Below, piece by piece: positions 58,572 to 64,000 of a DNA stretch of 64,000 bases (position 1 is its first letter; each line of letters begins with the position of its first letter). Below the pieces are notes generated by a model that did not search any database, was not told the origin of the DNA, and worked only from the letters and a program-made list of their open reading frames with translations. A program made the translations under genes and the position numbers. The stretch lies in assembly GCA_963930645.1 (NCBI GenBank), contig OZ005650.1, positions 59,699,218 through 59,763,217 of the forward strand, written 5' to 3'. The DNA is from Salticus scenicus. Lineage: Eukaryota; Arthropoda; Arachnida; Araneae; Salticidae.

Positions 58572-58709
58572 ATAAATTTACAAAGAAAATGTTTTTATAA
58601 ACTATGTAAAAAAATGAAGTATTTAAATTTTTCATTTGTCAGCATCCATTTTTTTTTACAACTAAATTTTGATTTCGAAATATATATTGAACTTTGAGAA
58701 AGATGTATG
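57136..58709. other. AT-rich spacer
   Basis: No gene. The stretch at 57640-57760 (gtgtgtgagtgtacgtatat, then acttaaaaacggtttaacgt) looks like part of an interspersed repeat. Poly-A at 58540-58569. Confidence 0.45.
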
Positions 58710-58714
58710 GTTGT

Positions 58715-58891
58715 TCTATGTAATGGAAAATCAAGTAGGAGAAATATTTAGCTTTGGATGCCGAAAAGATCATTACTCTTCCTTTTCGAGAAATTCAATT
58801 TTTAACAGGAAATGTCAGCTGTCGAAATATTTTTTTTCTTCTTTCTAATGAGAGTAACTTTTATCTGGGAATTTTCGTTTTATTTCAGATA

Positions 58892-58900
<9 letters not shown>
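58715..58900 (+). repeat. Block paralogous to 12500-12740
   Basis: atggaaaatcaagtaggaga, ctcttccttttcgagaaattcaa and agtaacttttatctgg match the left-hand block. The (TA)n microsatellite at 58894-58940 follows. Confidence 0.65.
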
Positions 58901-58944
<44 letters not shown>

Positions 58945-59155
58945 AAGGTTCGAAAAAAGATAAAATTTAGAATTTTAAATTTCAAAAAATATATAATCTA
59001 GAGTGTTAAATTTCAATAGCCAATAATAAATGAAATTGATAGTAAGTATTCAATAGTAAAGAATACGTAGCAAATTATGGTTTTGAAAATCCTATTTCGA
59101 AAGAAGAATAATTGTAAATGTGATTTATACGATGATAGATTATTTTATGCGACTG

Positions 59156-59452
59156 GTGCACGTTAAATTCCGTCGTGGTCCCAAAGTTCTCCAAGTTCCC
59201 ATCAAAAATTATACCTCTGGGGGTACCGGAACATGGGTTTAAACTCAGCCTTGTCCCGGAACAAAATTCGAGTTCCTGTTGTTTGCTGGTGCTGCCATCT
59301 ATCGCCAGCTTCTGGATCTAAGACGTACTTCCTCCCTAATGGGCGCTCCTCTGTTAAACGGAATGACGCACCCCTCCTGCCTTAAACCCGGTTAGTTCCA
59401 CTACCGGGGCTCGGAATTTCCGAGTGGCATAAGTAACAACAACAACAACAAA
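59156..59452 (+). mobile_element. 3' end of a non-LTR retroelement or SINE with (CAA)n tail
   Basis: GC-richer than its surroundings. Runs from about cgactggtgcacgttaaatt, through gctgccatctatcgccagct and actaccggggctcggaattt, to gtggcataagtaacaacaac. A tail of CAA units and an abrupt return to AT-rich flank are typical of LINE or SINE 3' ends. A possible target duplication is ttatttt.gc on both sides. No coding frame survives. Confidence 0.6.
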
Positions 59453-59515
59453 TTTATTTTGCAAGAATAAATCTATGACTTTACATGTGCATTAATAATG
59501 CAAGTAAAAAATGTG

Positions 59516-59518
<3 letters not shown>

Positions 59519-59549
<31 letters not shown>

Positions 59550-59635
59550 GGCATTGAAATTACTAGAGAAGTTGCATTACGCTGTAAACAAAATACTACT
59601 ACTACTACTAATAATAATAATAATAATAATAAAGT
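59519..59635. repeat. Poly-T and (TAC)n(TAA)n tracts
   Basis: Poly-T at 59518-59548; ctactactactaataataata at 59596-59632. Poly-T again at 59710-59730. Confidence 0.9.
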
Positions 59636-59808
59636 AAATGAGCCAAAGACTGCCATAGTTGAGCTTTGAGGATACTTTTATAATTTTCTGGTTAGTTGTG
59701 CGTAGCTGATTTTTTTTTTTTTTTTTTTTTATGGTATAATCATCTTTTTCACATATCAAAGAAAACTTTTTTATTAAATGTAATTTAGTTATTTTTATAA
59801 TACGATTT

Positions 59809-60279
59809 CAAAATTGTAGCTTGTGTGCCACTTTTGGCCTGTAGTGTTCCAAAGGTGGCCCATATAGTGAAATTACTTTTAACTTGTGAAAGAAAAATAT
59901 ACAGGAAACTATTTTTACTTCCAGAAGTATTAAATTACAAGGGAAACAAATAAAAATACATTTGCCACAATATAATTTTTTAATCGGATTCCATGCAGGA
60001 AGTGCAATTGAAAATTTTGATTTTTTTTTAATTTTTACCCTGACACTATTTATGCACATAATATTGTAAGCATTACTTGTCATATTGTAAGCATTAATCG
60101 TAAGCATTAATCGTATATCCATTATTATTATTTTTTTTTTATAAATAGCAAAAACAGCTTATTTTTGACTAGTAACAACTTGTGTAGGTATGACAGTAAC
60201 AGTTTGTTTGTGTACACCCTTTTAATACTGTATCTGAATCGTTTTTGTTTTTCTTATGTCGGTTACTATTACGTTCTGA

Positions 60280-60310
<31 letters not shown>

Positions 60311-61780
60311 CTATTTTGTGTTTTTCTTTTTAATCATCTCATACATTGAGAAAAAAAAAAAAACATTCTTTGATTGAAGGAGTTTGAGGCTTTTTTTTTT
60401 TTTGGAGATCTCTGGAGTTTTCAACAGTGTGGAAATTGTTGGATAATAAATGATTATAAGATTTTTTCAGATGCTTAAGCAGAAATTTCTAAAGTTCCTC
60501 TTTCTATATTAATTTGCATATTTGTTTTCGATGGTAGTCGACGTGTTGAAAGATGGTCCGGCATCTGGGCCACATTGAGAACATGCATATGTTCGACATT
60601 TGCAGATCATTAAGCTATTGATTTGATAAATTTATTAGAAATGAAGTTAATGTGGTTAAAGAAAAAATAATAAATTTCAGAAAATACATCATGAATTAAA
60701 GCTCTAAGTTTCTTAAGTACATGTAAATTAAAATACTTTCTTACCTGGAAATTAGAATGACTACTCCTTTAAACGAAACCATTACACATAATGACAGGCG
60801 ATAAAGATTATGTCTTCAAATTCAGTCACGTGTCTTTCAGATGTATGATTTATAATGCAGTATCGCCATTTTGTGTTTAAAAATTAAGTTAATCCTATTT
60901 CTAGGAGGTGAGCTAACTTAGGAATGATCACTAGGCACCTTTGGCTCACCTACCTCATATAGTTATGTAAATATTAAAAATAATCGTTTTTTTTTTTTTT
61001 TTTTTTTAAGAAAAATTTTAAATGTTTCTGTAGTAGAACCAGATAGACTTTTTAGGCCATAATCAGGATGTTCAGTAATTAAATACATCATGCTAGAAAT
61101 GTACGCATGTATTTCAATGAATATTTCCTAAAATCTAGTAAAATAAACATTCATCTTACTCATTTAAATTTAGAAACTGATAACTAAAAGTTAAATTACA
61201 TAAATTAAATAACCTGGTGTGTCACTCAGACGATTTTCTCTTATCCTGAAATTTATTACTATAAATACGGGTTAGTGATTAAGGGGTAAGATAACGACTA
61301 CTGTTATGTAAACCTATGTTACAACAATTCAAATTAGGCTTCGGAAGAGTTTTATATGATAAATAGTTCTCTGAGAGGGGGGCTGCCGCCCCCTCAACTT
61401 CCCTTTCATTACTGCACCTACCTTTAAATAGACTTTAAATATGTTATTAAAATTAAAACTTCACTTAAAATTATTCAGACAACCTTCACACACAACATTC
61501 CTTGAAACTTATCAGTCTTGATCAAACTTCTCCTGCAACAAACGTATATTAACTTCAAAATACAACTTTTGGATCTCCTGAAATTATTCGTTTTACGTAT
61601 CACACATAAAGATAAATCATTAAAAATCATGACTTCGGTAATCAGGAAGCTTCAATACGCGTAAATATACAAAAAACAAGCGATGAATGTTTACCTTAAA
61701 ATCATACATTATTTTCTACGTGTCTATGATGAATTCTTTTCAATTCCTGAGCAGCTTTCCTGGGCATGGTAAAATGTTAA
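59809..61780. other. AT-rich spacer
   Basis: No gene. (ATT)n at 60283-60310, poly-T at 60989-61008, and a small GC-rich inverted motif gaggggggctgccgccccct at 61374-61393. Confidence 0.5.
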
Positions 61781-61857
61781 ACTAAGGCAAACTACAACGT
61801 CTAGAACGCCAAATTAAATATTAGGAAAATAGACAATATTAGTAAAACACAACCAGA

Positions 61858-61902
61858 ACAGACAGCTGTTTTGGTAGCGTTTAGCGTACCGTCTTCAGTG
61901 CA
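61858..61902 (-). ncRNA. Hammerhead-like motif at the Penelope element 3' end
   Basis: Minus strand: TGCA-CTGAAGA-C-GGTA...TACC-AAAAC-AGCTGTC. The G of GAAA is A in this copy, which should abolish activity; the rest matches the motifs at 2905, 3070, 16700 and 16884. Confidence 0.45.
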
Positions 61903-62519
61903 TAAAGAAACGAGAGAGATGTGGTCTTATATGTAGGAAAGACATCGGATTCAGCTCAGGATGATCAGCCGATTGAATTACACAGAATGTTGGTGATTGG
62001 CCAATAGGAATTACGAAACACTAGTTGTGTAATATATGGAAGAAATTAGGAAGATGTGGACTGAATGTAAAATTTTCAACAATCAGACAAATGGGGTACA
62101 GCAAAATCACATTTAACAATATTTTTAAGATTTTTATAAATATGAAAAGTTTCAAAGAAATCAAGTTCATGAGTGGATTTAGGCCTGAATGTTATTTTAG
62201 CTGAGTCAAATTTAAAATTATTGTTTTCCTCCCATCAATGCTTAGAAATGGCCTATTTATTGGTTTCTTGCTTACAGACGTAATTAATATATTCTTTAAG
62301 GCGGAATTTAAGACTGCGTTCAAGCTGGCCAAAGTAAGATAAAGCACACTGACAGGAAATGCTACAGATTTTGAGAAAAGGTGAGTTTATTTAAAGGTTA
62401 AAAAAATATTTTAAAATCTTATTGCTTGAAAACTGTAGCTCTGGCATGACTGAATTTTGGAAAATAAGTAAAACAATACTTATATTAGAAGAGACTGATT
62501 TAGTAGACGAAGTACAAGG

Positions 62520-62555
<36 letters not shown>

Positions 62556-62880
62556 CATAGTCTTGGTTATAATGGAAGGGTTATAAAATCTGTCAATTGC
62601 AATAGCTTTCAGATATTTGGTTTCAGAGCTTAATAAAACAGTATCGGAACAAATATTAAGATCACGGTTAATAAAAGTGTAGAAAGCTGCCATTTTTTGG
62701 GTAGGTGGGTGTCATGAACGAGCATGGACAGGGAGAGAGTGCAAAAATTTACAATAGACGAGGGTGGAAAAACCATCTATAATTCGTGAGACAAGGGTAT
62801 CAAGGAATGGAAGTGAGACATTATTTTCTATTTCATATGTGAATTGGATATTACTGTCTATAGAATTTATAGTTTAGTCA

Positions 62881-62968
62881 ATATTGTCACACGATGTGTA
62901 AATATAGTCAATATTGCGACACGATGTGTCATTGTAGTTAAGTAAATATTGTGACACGATGTGTCAAT
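62881..62968. repeat. Triplicated 30-bp unit
   Basis: The phrase aatattg.gacacgatgtgt(ca) occurs three times inside the Penelope RT region, disrupting the frame after the catalytic box. Confidence 0.85.
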
Positions 62969-63869
62969 AAGAGTGAAAGTTTCATTGAAATAACGGTTCC
63001 AAAAAGGGAAAGAAACATTTTCTAATAGCATGCTTTCAAAATAATGTATATAAATATCAATGATAATTGAGGAGAGAGGAGAATCCATGTCAAAACCTTC
63101 AGATTGACGATAGTTTTTTTTTTTTTTGGAATAAGAAAGAAGTTTGTGATAAAAAAAATGTGGGTGACAGAAATTAATTCTTGTACTTTAGAAGCTGTGA
63201 AATGAGACTTTTTTAATCTATTTTCAAGACAGCAGAAGGCGCCACTTATTGAAACATTAGTGAAAAGTGATTTTACATCGAAAGGAACCATAGTAAGATT
63301 TGTGTGAGGGCAGTTTGGAATATTTTTTTCGAAGTTAACTTGGCGAGTCTCACGCCAAGTCTTACATTAATATATCATAAAATGTTATAGTAAAACACTT
63401 CCAGTAACAATAAAAAAGAATTTTATCGCTTAAGTATTTGCAGCCCCGTCCTTTTTTTGAAAATTATGTACCGACAAGACAACATGGTGCACCTAAATAT
63501 AATCCTATAATAATAATACATAGCATAAGCTGAAATACACTTCAATTAATTTTCAACTATTCTCGCACAATAATCTAGTTCTTTTGTGTAGCCCTGTAAA
63601 TGCACAGTGAATAAGTTCCCCATATTCTACATGAGACATGATTTACTCATTTAAAAAATGTATATTCATTTCATTTGGTTTTGTGCAGTCTATAGATGTA
63701 AAACTGTACTTACCTGTAATTTTCCTCCATAGACGTAACGTATTTGAAATCTCTTGGGTGTCCCTGTACACTAACCGTTTGCTTCATCTCAACGAAAAGC
63801 TTAGTATAGCACCTCTATATGGTACATATTTAGAATAAGAAGTTTAGACTTTTTGCTACTATTTGTTCT

Positions 63870-64000
63870 TGAAATATTCTGATAACAGGTATACACACAG
63901 AACAACCGCTAAAATCATGATTTACATGGTTACAGGGGACCTCAAAACGTATAAATATAACAAAAACTCAATTTCGAATATTTGACCCCAAAACAAGATA
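63870..64000 (-). repeat. Interspersed repeat, family of 2213 and 11692
   Basis: On the minus strand: atacgttttgaggtcccctg, then gcggttgttctgtgtgtata. It is cut by the window end. Confidence 0.45.

Larger units (their letters stand above)
61790..63362 (-). pseudogene. Penelope-like retroelement, 5'-truncated and decayed
   Basis: Read on the minus strand. From about 63330: VPFDVKSLFTNVSISGAF, then ENRLKKSHFTASKVQELIS, then (other frame) MDSPLSSIIIDIYIHYFES, RT boxes in their normal order (FDVKSLFTN, then the GSPLSP-type box, here DSPLSS). The catalytic box reads RYFNETFTLID where RYVDD is expected, so the aspartates are lost. After local triplication (62881-62968) come FLHSLPVHARSW, then the linker toward a GIY-YIG endonuclease (FYTFINRDLNICSDTV, EYKYLKAI-like). 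The endonuclease itself is hard to read because of many stops. The element ends in the shared hammerhead-like tail (61858-61902) and ggcgttctagacgttgtagt. It is the likely source family of the two short inverted elements at 2809 and 16650. Confidence 0.8.

Noticed and set aside
1..64000. CRISPR array, bacterial operon or ribosomal RNA genes
   Set aside because: No regularly spaced identical short repeats with unique spacers, no dense gene layout and no rRNA-like GC-rich conserved segments; composition and elements are those of an animal nuclear genome.

Overview
This is an AT-rich animal nuclear window built almost entirely of mobile elements and repeats. It is full of long A/T runs, (TA)n and (TTA)n tracts. 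The element set (Ty3/gypsy, BEL/Pao, Tc1-like, Penelope-like, piggyBac-like and hAT-like miniature elements) fits an arthropod, and an arachnid such as a spider is my best guess. That is an inference, because no host marker gene is present. I found no convincing intact host gene; one 99-bp putative coding exon (13184-13282) is the only candidate.

Left part (1-31200). A Tc1 N-terminal relic lies at 594-1019. A diverged tandem satellite follows (about 2415-5340, period about 170-195 bp), cleanly interrupted by two younger insertions: a Penelope-derived inverted element with a 13-bp target duplication, and a 1.29-kb element with a TA duplication. Next come a series of terminal-inverted-repeat and foldback elements, microsatellites, two palindromic Tc1-type MITEs around 15-16 kb, a second Penelope-derived inverted element with its own 13-bp duplication (16650-17007), a 311-bp tandem duplication near 20 kb, a degenerate reverse transcriptase remnant (24120-26110, minus strand) with a TTAA-type transposon nested in it, and a tRNA-like SINE.

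Middle part (31203-46210). A full-length but broken Ty3/gypsy element has two LTRs, gag, pol (protease, RT, RNase H, integrase with D,D35E, GPY/F end) and a polypurine tract. Further right, a Tc1-like transposon with 21-bp terminal repeats (41640-46210) is split by a deleted BEL/Pao element with two LTRs: a transposon inside a transposon.

Right part (46211-64000). More inverted-repeat elements of several families, a 122-bp almost perfect palindrome (53411-53532), two piggyBac-like MITEs flanked by TTAA, a triplicated 190-bp unit, the 3' end of a non-LTR element, and at the window end a 5'-truncated Penelope-like element on the minus strand.

Two larger patterns stand out. First, all three Penelope-type copies share a tail that folds like a hammerhead ribozyme, and two of them are short inverted pairs of that tail that seem to have moved on their own. 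Second, several non-repetitive blocks recur in the same order (about 6.9/10.0/12.5 kb against 50.8/56.1/58.7 kb, and 17.2/18.0 kb against 28.7/30.9 kb), suggesting old segmental duplication of the host sequence under the transposons. Percent identities and boundaries were judged by eye.
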